64,000 nt of DNA from NCBI GenBank assembly GCA_028752905.1, contig JAQNBH010000003.1, positions 38,562,472 to 38,626,471 on the forward strand, written 5' to 3'. The position numbers were made by a program, and so were the translations under genes. Positions 50,043 through 64,000 of this stretch are shown piece by piece; positions within the stretch are counted from its first letter, which is position 1; each line of letters begins with the position of its first letter. Origin of the DNA: Cladorhizidae sp. MBARI D1340-BT2. Lineage: Eukaryota; Porifera; Demospongiae; Poecilosclerida; Cladorhizidae. The notes below the pieces were generated by a model. The model saw only the letters and a program-made list of their open reading frames with translations. It did no database searches and had not been told where the DNA came from.

Positions 50043-51645
50043 CACCTAGCATGGTTATATACCTAGCATAGTTATACACCTAGCATGGTTATACACCTAG
50101 CATGGCTATATACCTAGCATAGTTATATACCTAGCATGGTTATACACCTAGCATGGTTATATACCTAGCATGGTTATATACCTAGCATGGTTATATACCT
50201 AGCATAGTTATACACCTAGCATGGTTATATACCTAGCATGGTTATACACCTAGCATGGTTATATACCTAGCATGGTTATATACCTAGCATGGTTATACAC
50301 CTAGCATGGTTATATACCTAGCATGGTTATATACCTAACATTGTTATATACCTAGCATGGTTATATACCTAGCATAGTTATACACCTAGCATCGTTATAC
50401 ACCTAGCATGGTTATACACCTAGCATGGTTATACACCTAGCATGGTTATATACCTAGCATGGTTATATACCTAGCATGGTTATATACCTAGCATGGTTAT
50501 ATATCTGGCATAGTTATACACCTAGCATGGTTATACAATTAGCATGGTTATACACCTAGCATGGTTATATACCTAGCATGGTTATATACCTAGCATGGTT
50601 ATATACCTAGCATAGTTATACACCTAGCATGGTTATACAATTAACATGGTTATACACCTAGCATGGTTATATACCTAGCATAGCTATACACCTAGCATGG
50701 TTATACACCTAGCATGGTTATATACCTAGCATGGTTATATACCTAGCATGGTTATATACCTAGCATGGTTATATACCTAACATGGTTATACACCTAGCAT
50801 GGTTGTATACCTAGCATGGTTATATACCTAGCATGGTTATATACCTAGCATGGTTATATACCTAGAATGGTTATACACCTAGCATGGTTATACAATTAGC
50901 ATGGTTATACAACTAGCATGGTTATATACCTAGCATGGTTATATACCTAGCATGGTTATATACCTAGCATGGTTATATACCTAACATGGTTATACACCTA
51001 GCATGGTTGTATACCAGCATGGTTATATACCTAGCATTGTTATATACCTAGCATGGTTATATACCTAGCATGGTTATACACCTAGCATGGTTATATACCT
51101 AGCATGGTTATATACCTAACATTGTTATATACCTAGCATGGTTATATACCTAGCATAGTTATACACCTAGCATCGTTATCCACCTAGCATGGTTATACAC
51201 CTAGCATGGTTATACACCTAGCATGGTTATATACCTAGCATGGTTATATACCTAGCATGGTTATATACCTAGCATGGTTATATATCTGGCATAGTTATAC
51301 ACCTAGCATGGTTATACAATTAGCATGGTTATACACCTAGCATGGTTATATACCTAGCATGGTTATATACCTAGCATGGTTATATACCTAGCATAGTTAT
51401 ACACCTAGCATGGTTATACAATTAACATGGTTATACACCTAGCATGGTTATATACCTAGCTTAGCTATACACCTAGCATGGTTATACACCTAGCATGGTT
51501 ATATACCTAGCATGGTTATATACCTAGCATGGTTATATACCTAGCATGGTTATATACCTAACATGGTTATACACCTAGCATGGTTGTATACCTAGCATGG
51601 TTATATACCTAGCATGGTTATATACCTAGCATGGTTATATACCTA

Positions 51646-54458
51646 GAATGGTTATACACCTAGCATGGTTATACAATTAGCATGGTTATACACCTAGCAT
51701 TGTTATATACCTAGCATAGTTATACACCTAGCATGGTTATACACCTAGCATGGTTATATACCTAGCATGGTTATATACCTAGCATGGTTATATACCTAGC
51801 ATGGTTATATACCTAGCATAGTTATACACCTAGCATGGTTATACAATTAGCATGGATATACACCTAGCATAGCTATACACCTAGCATGGTTATACACCTA
51901 GCATGGTTATATACCTAGCATGGTTATATACCTAGCATGGTTATATACCTAGCATGGTTATATACCTAGCATGGTTATACACCTAGCATGGTTATATACC
52001 TAGCATGGTTATATACCTTGCATGGTTATATACCTAGCATGGTTATATACCTAGCATGGTTATACACCTAGCATGGTTATACAATTAGCATGGTTATACA
52101 CCTAGCATGGTTATATACCTAGCATAGTTATACACCTAGCATGGTTAAACACCTAGCATGGTTATATACCTATCATGGTTATATACCTAGCATGGTTATA
52201 TACCTAGCATGGTTATATACCTAGCATTTAGTTATACACCTAGCATGGTTATACAATTAGCATGGTTTACACCTAGCATGGTTTTATACCTAGCATGGTT
52301 ATACACCTAGCATGGTTATACACCTAGCATGGTTATATACCTAGCATGGTTATATACCTAGCATGGTTATACAATTAGCATGGTTATACACCTAGCATGG
52401 TTATATACCTAGCATAGTTATACACCTAGCATGGTTATACACCTAGCATGGTTATATACCTAGCATGGTTATATACCTAGCATGGTTATATACCTAGCAT
52501 GGTTATATACCTAGCATGGTTATATACCTAGCATTGTTATACACCTAGCATGGTTATATACCTAGCATGGTTATATACCTAGCATGGTCATACACCTAGC
52601 ATGGTTATATACTTAGCATGGTTATATACCTAGCATGGTTATATACCTAGCATGGTTATATACCTAGCATAGTTATACACCTAGCATGGTTATACAATTA
52701 GCATGGTTATACACCTAGCATGGTTATATACCTAGCATAGTTATACACCTAGTATGGTTATACACCTAGCATGGTTATATACCTAGCATGGTTGTATACC
52801 TAGCATGGTTATATACCTAGCATGGTTATATACCTAGCATGGTTATACACCTAGCATGGTTATACAATTAGCATGGTTATACACCTAGCATGGTTATATA
52901 CCTAGCATAGTTATACACCTAGCATGGTTATACACCTAGCATGGTTATATACCTAGCATGGTTATACACCTAGCATGGTTATATACCTAGCATGGTTATA
53001 TACCTAGCATGGTCATACACCTAGCATGGTTATATACTTAGCATGGTTATATACCTAGCATGGTTATATACCTAGCATGGTTATATACCTAGCATAGTTA
53101 TACACCTAGCATGGTTATACAATTAACATGGTTATACACCTAGCATGGTTATATACCTAGCATAGCTATACACCTAGCATGGTTATACACCTAGCATGGT
53201 TATATACCTAGCATGGTTATATACCTAGCATGGTTATATACCTAGCATGGTTATATACCTAACATGGTTATACACCTAGCATGGTTGTATACCTAGCATG
53301 GTTATATACCTAGCATGGTTATATACCTAGCATGGTTATATACCTAGAATGGTTATACACCTAGCATGGTTATACAATTAGCATGGTTATACACCTAGCA
53401 TTGTTATATACCTAGCATAGTTATACACCTAGCATGGTTATACACCTAGCATGGTTATATACCTAGCATGGTTATATACCTAGCATGGTTATATACCTAG
53501 CATGGTTATATACCTAGCATAGTTATACACCTAGCATGGTTATACAATTAGCATGGATATACACCTAGCATAGCTATACACCTAGCATGGTTATACACCT
53601 AGCATGGTTATATACCTAGCATGGTTATATACCTAGCATGGTTATATACCTAGCATGGTTATATACCTAGCATGGTTATACACCTAGCATGGTTATATAC
53701 CTAGCATGGTTATATACCTTGCATGGTTATATACCTAGCATGGTTATATACCTAGCATGGTTATACACCTAGCATGGTTATACAATTAGCATGGTTATAC
53801 ACCTAGCATGGTTATATACCTAGCATAGTTATACACCTAGCATGGTTAAACACCTAGCATGGTTATATATCTAGCATGGTTATATACCTAGCATGGTTAT
53901 ATACCTAGCATGGTTATATACCTAGCATTTAGTTATACACCTAGCATGGTTATACAATTAGCATGGTTTACACCTAGCATGGTTATATACCTAGCATGGT
54001 TATACACCTAGCATGGTTATACACCTAGCATGGTTATATACCTAGCATGGTTATATACCTAGCATGGTTATACAATTAGCATGGTTATACACCTAGCATG
54101 GTTATATACCTAGCATAGTTATACACCTAGCATGGTTATACACCTAGCATGGTTATATACCTAGCATGGTTATATACCTAGCATGGTTATATACCTAGCA
54201 TGGTTATATACCTAGCATGGTTATATACCTAGCATTGTTATACACCTAGCATGGTTATATACCTAGCATGGTTATATACCTAGCATGGTAATACACCTAG
54301 CATGGTTATATACTTAGCATGGTTATATACCTAGCATGGTTATATACCTAGCATGGTTATATACCTAGCATAGTTATACACCTAAGATGGTTATACAATT
54401 AGCATGGTTATACACCTAGCATGGTTATATACCTAGCATAGTTATACACCTAGTATGG
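51646..54458. repeat. Tandem pair of 1701-bp higher-order repeats (right block)
   Basis: Counterpart of the pair at 5493-8305, e.g. GCATTTAG at 52224 and 53925, again 1701 bp apart. Confidence 0.78.
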
Positions 54459-57400
54459 TTATACACCTAGCATGGTTATATACCTAGCATGGTTGTATAC
54501 CTAGCATGGTTATATACCTAGCATGGTTATATACCTAGCATGGTTATACACCTAGCATGGTTATACAATTAGCATGGTTATACACCTAGCATGGTTATAT
54601 ACCTAGCATAGTTATACACCTAGCATGGTTATACATCTAGCATGGTTATATACCTAGCATGGTTATACACCTAGCATAGTTATACACCTAGCATGGTTAT
54701 ATACCTAGCATGGTTATATACCTAGCATGGTTATATACCTAGCATGGTTATATACCTAGCATGGTTATATACCTAGCATAGTTATACACCTAGCATGGTT
54801 ATACAATTAGCATGGTTATACACCTAGCATGGTTATATACCTAGCATGGTTATATACCTAGCATAGTTATACACCTAGCATGGTTATACACCTAGCATGG
54901 TTATATACCTAGCATGGTTATATACCTAGCATGGTTATATACCTAGCATGGTTATATACCTAGCATGGTTATATACCTAGCATAGTTATACACCTAGCAT
55001 GGTTATACAATTAGCATGGTTATACACCTAGCATGGTTATATACCTAGCATGGTTATATACCTAGCATAGTTATACACCTAGCATGGTTATACACCTAGC
55101 GTGGTTATACACCTAGCATGGTTATATACCTAGCATGGTTATATACCTAGCATGGTTATATACCTAGCATGGTTATATACCTAGCATAGTTATACACCTA
55201 GCATGCTTATACAATTAGCATGGTTATACACCTAGCATGGTTATATACCTAGCATAGTTATACACTTAGCATGGTTATACACCTATCATGGTTATATACC
55301 TAGCATGGTTATATACCTAGCATGGTTATATACCTAGCAATACCTAGCATAGTTATACACCTTGCATGGTTATACAATTAGCATGGTTATACACCTAGCA
55401 TGGTTATATACCTAGCATAGTTTATACACCTAGCATGGTTATACACCTAGCATGGTTATATAACTAGCATGGTTATACACCTAGCAAGGTTATACACCTA
55501 CCATGGTTATATACCTAGCATGGTTATACACCTAGCATGGTTATATACCTAGCTTGGTTATACACCTAGCATGGTTATAATTATACCTAGCATGGTTATA
55601 TACCTAGCGTGGTTATACACCTAGCATGGTTATATACCTAGCATGGTTGTATACCTAGCATGGTTATATACCTAGCATGGTTATATACCTAGCATGGTTA
55701 TATACCTAGAATGGTTATACACCTAGCATGGTTATACAATTAGCATGGTTATACACCTAGCATGGTTATATACATAGTTATACACCTAGCATGGTTATAC
55801 ACCTAGCATGGTTATATACCTAGCATGGTTATATACCTAGCATGGTTATATACCTAGCATGGTTATATACCTAGCATAGTTATACACCTAGCATGGTTAT
55901 ACAATTAGCATGTATATACACCTAGCATGGTTATATACCTAGCATGGTTATATACCTAGCATGGTTATATACCTAGCATAGTTATACACCTAGCATGGTT
56001 ATACAATTAGCATGGTTATACACCTAGCATGGTTATATACCTAGCATAGCTATACACCTAGCATGGTTATACACCTAGCATGGTTATATACCTAGCATGG
56101 TTATATACCTAGCATGGTTATATACCTAGCATGGTTATATACCTAACATGGTTATACACCTAGCATGGTTGTATACCTAGCATGGTTATATTATACCTAG
56201 CATGGTTATATACCTAGCATGGTTATATACCTAGAATGGTTATACACCTAGCATGGTTATACAATTAGCATGGTTATACACCTAGCATGGTTATATACCT
56301 AGCATAGTTATACACCTAGCATGGTTATACACCTAGCATGGTTATATACCTAGCATGGTTATATACCTAGCATGGTTATATACCTAGCATGGTTATATAC
56401 CTAGCATAGTTATACAACTAGCATGGTTATACAATTAGCATGGTTATACACCTAGCATGGTTATATACCTAGCATAGTTATACACCTAGCATGGTTATAC
56501 ACCTAGCATGGTTATATACCTAGCATGGTTATATACCTAGCATGGTTATATACCTAGCATTGTTATACACCTAGCATGGTTATATACCTATCATGGTTAT
56601 ATACCTAGCATGGTCATACACCTAGCATGGTTATATACCTAGCATGGTTATATACCTAGCATGGTTATATACCTAGCATAGTTATACACCTAGCATGGTT
56701 ATACAATTAGCATGGTTATACACCTAGCATGGTTATATACCTAGCATAGTTATACACCTAGTATGGTTATACACCTAGCATGGTTATATACCTAGCATGG
56801 TTATATACCTAGCATGGTTGTATACCTAGCATGGTTATACACCTAGCATGGTTATACAATTAGCATGGTTATACACCTAGCATGGTTATATACCTAGCAT
56901 GGTTATATACCTAGCATGGTTATATACCTAGCATGATTATATACCTAGCATGGTTATATACCTAGCATAGTTATACACCTAGCATGGTTATACAATTAGC
57001 ATGGTTATACACCTAGCATGGTTATACACCTAGCATTGTTTTATACCTAGCATGGTTATACACCTAGCATGGTTATATACCTAGCATGGTTATATACCTA
57101 GCATGGTTATATACCTAGCATGGTTATACACCTAGCATGGTTATATACCTAGCATGGTTATATAACTAGCATAGTTATACACCTAGCATGGTTATACAAT
57201 TAGCATGGTTATACTCCTAGCATGGTTATATACCTAGCATAGTTATACACCTAGCATGGTTATACACCTAGCATGGTTATATACCTAGCATGGTTATACA
57301 CCTAGCATGGTTATACACCTAGCATGGTTAAATACCTAGCATGGTTATACACCTAGCATGGTTATATACCTAGCATGGTTATACACCTAGCATTGTTATA

Positions 57401-60400
57401 TACCTAGCATGGTTATATACATAGCATGGTTATACACCTAGCATGGTTATATACCTAGCATAGTTATAAACCTAGCGTGGTTATACACCTAGCATGGTTA
57501 TATACCTAGCATGGTTATATACCTAGCATGGTTATATACCTAGCATGGTTATATACCTAGCATAGTTATACACCTAGCATGGTTATACAATTAGCATGGT
57601 TATACACCTAGCATGGTTATATACCTAGCATAGTTATACACCTAGCATGGTTATACACCTAGCATGGTTATATACCTAGCATGGTTATATACCTAGCATG
57701 GTTATATACCTAGCATGGTTATATACCTAGCATGGTTATATACCTAGCATTGTTATACACCTAGCATGGTTATATACCTAGCATGGTTATATACCTAGCA
57801 TGGTAATACACCTAGCATGGTTATATACTTAGCATGGTTATATACCTAGCATGGTTATATACCTAGCATGGTTATATACCTAGCATAGTTATACACCTAA
57901 GATGGTTATACAATTAGCATGGTTATACACCTAGCATGGTTATATACCTAGCATAGTTATACACCTAGTATGGTTATACACCTAGCATGGTTATATACCT
58001 AGCATGGTTGTATACCTAGCATGGTTATATACCTAGCATGGTTATATACCTAGCATGGTTATACACCTAGCATGGTTATACAATTAGCATGGTTATACAC
58101 CTAGCATGGTTATATACCTAGCATAGTTATACACCTAGCATGGTTATACATCTAGCATGGTTATATACCTAGCATGGTTATACACCTAGCATAGTTATAC
58201 ACCTAGCATGGTTATATACCTAGCCTGGTTATATACCTAGCATGGTTATATACCTAGCATGGTTATATACCTAGCATGGTTATATACCTAGCATAGTTAT
58301 ACACCTAGCATGGTTATACAATTAGCATGGTTATACACCTAGCATGGTTATATACCTAGCATGGTTATATACCTAGCATAGTTATACACCTAGCATGGTT
58401 ATACACCTAGCATGGTTATATACCTAGCATGGTTATATACCTAGCATGGTTATATACCTAGCATGGTTATATACCTAGCATGGTTATATACCTAGCATAG
58501 TTATACACCTAGCATGGTTATACAATTAGCATGGTTATACACCTAGCATGGTTATATACCTAGCATGGTTATATACCTAGCATAGTTATACACCTAGCAT
58601 GGTTATACACCTAGCGTGGTTATACACCTAGCATGGTTATATACCTAGCATGGTTATATACCTAGCATGGTTATATACCTAGCATGGTTATATACCTAGC
58701 ATAGTTATACACCTAGCATGCTTATACAATTAGCATGGTTATACACCTAGCATGGTTATATACCTAGCATAGTTATACACTTAGCATGGTTATACACCTA
58801 TCATGGTTATATACCTAGCATGGTTATATACCTAGCATGGTTATATACCTAGCAATACCTAGCATAGTTATACACCTTGCATGGTTATACAATTAGCATG
58901 GTTATACACCTAGCATGGTTATATACCTAGCATAGTTTATACACCTAGCATGGTTATACACCTAGCATGGTTATATAACTAGCATGGTTATACACCTAGC
59001 AAGGTTATACACCTACCATGGTTATATACCTAGCATGGTTATACACCTAGCATGGTTATATACCTAGCTTGGTTATACACCTAGCATGGTTATAATTATA
59101 CCTAGCATGGTTATATACCTAGCGTGGTTATACACCTAGCATGGTTATATACCTAGCATGGTTGTATACCTAGCATGGTTATATACCTAGCATGGTTATA
59201 TACCTAGCATGGTTATATACCTAGAATGGTTATACACCTAGCATGGTTATACAATTAGCATGGTTATACACCTAGCATGGTTATATACATAGTTATACAC
59301 CTAGCATGGTTATACACCTAGCATGGTTATATACCTAGCATGGTTATATACCTAGCATGGTTATATACCTAGCATGGTTATATACCTAGCATAGTTATAC
59401 ACCTAGCATGGTTATACAATTAGCATGTATATACACCTAGCATGGTTATATACCTAGCATGGTTATATACCTAGCATGGTTATATACCTAGCATAGTTAT
59501 ACACCTAGCATGGTTATACAATTAGCATGGTTATACACCTAGCATGGTTATATACCTAGCATAGCTATACACCTAGCATGGTTATACACCTAGCATGGTT
59601 ATATACCTAGCATGGTTATATACCTAGCATGGTTATATACCTAGCATGGTTATATACCTAACATGGTTATACACCTAGCATGGTTGTATACCTAGCATGG
59701 TTATATTATACCTAGCATGGTTATATACCTAGCATGGTTATATACCTAGAATGGTTATACACCTAGCATGGTTATACAATTAGCATGGTTATACACCTAG
59801 CATGGTTATATACCTAGCATAGTTATACACCTAGCATGGTTATACACCTAGCATGGTTATATACCTAGCATGGTTATATACCTAGCATGGTTATATACCT
59901 AGCATGGTTATATACCTAGCATAGTTATACAACTAGCATGGTTATACAATTAGCATGGTTATACACCTAGCATGGTTATATACCTAGCATAGTTATACAC
60001 CTAGCATGGTTATACACCTAGCATGGTTATATACCTAGCATGGTTATATACCTAGCATGGTTATATACCTAGCATTGTTATACACCTAGCATGGTTATAT
60101 ACCTATCATGGTTATATACCTAGCATGGTCATACACCTAGCATGGTTATATACCTAGCATGGTTATATACCTAGCATGGTTATATACCTAGCATAGTTAT
60201 ACACCTAGCATGGTTATACAATTAGCATGGTTATACACCTAGCATGGTTATATACCTAGCATAGTTATACACCTAGTATGGTTATACACCTAGCATGGTT
60301 ATATACCTAGCATGGTTATATACCTAGCATGGTTGTATACCTAGCATGGTTATACACCTAGCATGGTTATACAATTAGCATGGTTATACACCTAGCATGG

Positions 60401-61150
60401 TTATATACCTAGCATGGTTATATACCTAGCATGGTTATATACCTAGCATGATTATATACCTAGCATGGTTATATACCTAGCATAGTTATACACCTAGCAT
60501 GGTTATACAATTAGCATGGTTATACACCTAGCATGGTTATACACCTAGCATTGTTTTATACCTAGCATGGTTATACACCTAGCATGGTTATATACCTAGC
60601 ATGGTTATATACCTAGCATGGTTATATACCTAGCATGGTTATACACCTAGCATGGTTATATACCTAGCATGGTTATATAACTAGCATAGTTATACACCTA
60701 GCATGGTTATACAATTAGCATGGTTATACTCCTAGCATGGTTATATACCTAGCATAGTTATACACCTAGCATGGTTATACACCTAGCATGGTTATATACC
60801 TAGCATGGTTATACACCTAGCATGGTTATACACCTAGCATGGTTAAATACCTAGCATGGTTATACACCTAGCATGGTTATATACCTAGCATGGTTATACA
60901 CCTAGCATTGTTATATACCTAGCATGGTTATATACATAGCATGGTTATACACCTAGCATGGTTATATACCTAGCATAGTTATAAACCTAGCGTGGTTATA
61001 CACCTAGCATGGTTATATACCTAGCATGGTTATATACCTAGCATGGTTATATACCTAGCATGGTTATATACCTAGCATAGTTATACACCTAGCATGGTTA
61101 TACAATTAGCATGGTTATACACCTAGCATGGTTATATACCTAGCATAGTT
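54384..61150. repeat. Tandem duplication of a 3515-bp satellite segment
   Basis: AAGATGG 54384 and 57899, GCAATACC 55337 and 58852, GGTTATAATTATACC 55573 and 59088, and GGTTATATTATACC 56184 and 59699 all lie 3515 bp apart. The left block has only one copy here: ATAATACTATC at 11483 aligns with 61151 at offset 49668, which is 46153 plus 3515. The second copy is therefore an addition private to the right block. Edges are within a few units of 57620 and 61140. Confidence 0.82.
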
Positions 61151-64000
61151 ATAATACTATCATGGTTATATACCTAGCATAGTTATACACCTAGCATGGT
61201 TATACAATTAACATGGTTATACACCTAGCATGGTTATATACCTAGCATAGCTATACACCTAGCATGGTTATACACCTAGCATGGTTATATACCTAGCATG
61301 GTTATATACCTAGCATGGTTATATACCTAGCATGGTTATATACCTAACATGGTTATACACCTAGCATGGTTGTATACCTAGAATGGTTATATACCTAGCA
61401 TGGTTATATACCTAGCATGGTTATATACCTAGAATGGTTATACACCTAGCATGGTTATACAATTAGCATGGTTATACACCTAGCATTGTTATATACCTAG
61501 CATAGTTATACACCTAGCATGGTTATACACCTAGCATGGTTATATACCTAGCATGGTTATATACCTAGCATGGTTATATACCTAGCATGGTTATATACCT
61601 AGCGTAGTTATACACCTAGCATGGTTATACAATTAGCATGGATATACACCTAGCATAGCTATACACCTAGCATGGTTATACACCTAGCATGGTTATATAC
61701 CTAGCATGGTTATATACCTAGCATGGTTATATACCTAGCATGGTTATATACCTAGCATGGTTATACACCTAGCATGGTTATATACCTAGCATGGTTATAT
61801 ACCTTGCATGGTTATATACCTAGCATGGTTATATACCTAGCATGGTTATACACCTAGCATGGTTATACAATTAGCATGGTTATACACCTAGCATGGTTAT
61901 ATACCTAGCATAGTTATACACCTAGCATGGTTAAACACCTAGCATAGTTATATACCTAGCATGGTTATATACCTAGCATGGTTATATACCTAGCATGGTT
62001 ATATACCTAGCATTTAGTTATACACCTAGCATGGTTATACAATTAGCATGGTTTACACCTAGCATGGTTATATACCTAGCATGGTTATACACCTAGCATG
62101 GTTATACACCTAGCATGGTTATATACCTAGCATGGTTATATACCTAGCATGGTTATACAATTAGCATGGTTATACACCTAGCATGGTTATATACCTAGCA
62201 TAGTTATACACCTAGCATGGTTATACACCTAGCATGGTTATATACCTAGCATGGTTATATACCTAGCATGGTTATATACCTAGCATGGTTATATACCTAG
62301 CATGGTTATATACCTAGCATTGTTATACACCTAGCATGGTTATATACCTAGCATGGTTATATACCTAGCATGGTCATACACCTAGCATGGTTATATACTT
62401 AGCATGGTTATATACCTAGCATGATTATATACCTAGCATGGTTATATACCTAGCATAGTTATACACCTAGCATGGTTATACAATTAGCATGGTTATACAC
62501 CTAGCATGGTTATATACCTAGCATAGTTATACACCTAGTATGGTTATACACCTAGCATGGTTATATACCTAGCATGGTTGTATACCTAGCATGGTTATAT
62601 ACCTAGCATGGTTATATACCTAGCATGGTTATACACCTAGCATGCTTATACAATTAGCATGGTTATACACCTAGCATGGTTATATACCTAGCATAGTTAT
62701 ACACCTAGCATGGTTATACACCTAGCATGGTTATATACCTAGCATGGTTATACACCTAGCATAGTTATACACCTAGCATGGTTATATACCTAGCATGGTT
62801 ATATACCTAGCATGGTTATACACCTAGCATGGTTATACAATTAGCATGGTTATACACCTAGCATGGTTATATACCTAGCATAGTTATACACCTAGCATGG
62901 TTATACATCTAGCATGGTTATATACCTAGCATGGTTATACACCTAGCATAGTTATACACCTAGCATGGTTATATACCTAGCATGGTTATATACCTAGCAT
63001 GGTTATATACCTAGCATGGTTATATACCTAGCATGGTTATATACCTAGCATAGTTATACACCTAGCATGGTTATACAATTAGCATGGTTATACACCTAGC
63101 ATGGTTATATACCTAGCATGGTTATATACCTAGCATAGTTATACACCTAGCATGGTTATACACCTAGCATGGTTATATACCTAGCATGGTTATATACCTA
63201 GCATGGTTATATACCTAGCATGGTTATATACCTAGCATGGTTATATACCTAGCATAGTTATACACCTAGCATGGTTATACAATTAGCATGGTTATACACC
63301 TAGCATGGTTATATACCTAGCATGGTTATATACCTAGCATAGTTATACACCTAGCATGGTTATACACCTAGCGTGGTTATACACCTAGCATGGTTATATA
63401 CCTAGCATGGTTATATACCTAGCATGGTTATATACCTAGCATGGTTATATACCTAGCATAGTTATACACCTAGCATGCTTATACAATTAGCATGGTTATA
63501 CACCTAGCATGGTTATATACCTAGCATAGTTATACACTTAGCATGGTTATACACCTATCATGGTTATATACCTAGCATGGTTATATACCTAGCATGGTTA
63601 TATACCTAGCAATACCTAGCATAGTTATACACCTTGCATGGTTATACAATTAGCATGGTTATACACCTAGCATGGTTATATACCTAGCATAGTTTATACA
63701 CCTAGCATGGTTATACACCTAGCATGGTTATATAACTAGCATGGTTATACACCTAGCAAGGTTATACACCTACCATGGTTATATACCTAGCATGGTTATA
63801 CACCTAGCATGGTTATATACCTAGCTTGGTTATACACCTAGCATGGTTATAATTATACCTAGCATGGTTATATACCTAGCGTGGTTATACACCTAGCATG
63901 GTTATATACCTAGCATGGTTGTATACCTAGCATGGTTATATACCTAGCATGGTTATATACCTAGCATGGTTATATACCTAGAATGGTTATACACCTAGCA

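Larger units (their letters stand above)
50043..64000. repeat. 17-bp satellite array, right part (14 kb)
   Basis: Only 17-bp units; no gene. From the element to about 57620 it follows the array after copy 1 at a constant offset of 46153 (one unit fewer than the 46170 offset of the elements), shown by CCAGCATGG 4861/51014, GCATTTAG 6071/52224, AAGATGG 8231/54384 and GCAATACC 9184/55337. It then repeats a 3515-bp segment and continues with other satellite segments, including a further GCATTTAG at 62010. Runs off the window. Confidence 0.97.

Overview
This is a eukaryotic satellite-DNA window with no cellular gene that I can find. About 84% of it (roughly 53.9 of 64 kb) is a tandem array of a 17-bp unit. 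The two commonest forms are TATACACCTAGCATGGT and TATATACCTAGCATGGT. A third form has TACAATTAGC in place of TACACCTAGC. Because 17 is not a multiple of 3 and each unit contains TAG, the arrays hold no open frames. Megabase-style satellite architecture, a DNA transposon with long inverted termini and an AATAAA signal behind its gene all point to a eukaryotic nuclear genome. An invertebrate animal is my best guess from the look of the proteins, but nothing here proves it.

Layout: array 1-491; transposon copy 1 at 497-3867; array to 33654; copy 2 at 33660-37030; array to 46661; copy 3 at 46667-50037; array to the end. All three transposon copies are exactly 3371 bp. They have imperfect terminal inverted repeats of about 150 bp (left) and 132 bp (right), and each is bracketed by TTATA, consistent with a 5-bp target-site duplication inside a satellite unit. 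The copies sit in the same position of the same unit context, with matching array on both sides. They were therefore most likely multiplied with the satellite (tandem or segmental duplication) after one insertion, not inserted three times.

Each copy carries one minus-strand gene of about 870 codons that I do not recognise by name. It is now broken. An N-terminal frame (A) shifts by +1 into frame B, an in-frame TAA separates B from C, and a second +1 shift next to an A7 run leads into frame D. Copies 1 and 3 have an extra TAG in C that copy 2 lacks. Frame B has spaced Asp residues in HFDTT and TDAVSKN followed by a Cys/His cluster, which suggests (but does not prove) a DDE-type transposase. 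A TATAAA in the right terminus and an AATAAA after the D stop are plausible transcription signals.

The arrays have nested higher-order structure. A rare unit variant (TCTGGCATAG) recurs at multiples of 17 bp, most often 782 bp (46 units). There are also tandem or segmental repeats at offsets of 1701, 3515, 10481, 13007 and about 46.15 kb. Canonical units contain no CpG. No tRNA, rRNA, CRISPR array or other RNA gene was seen.
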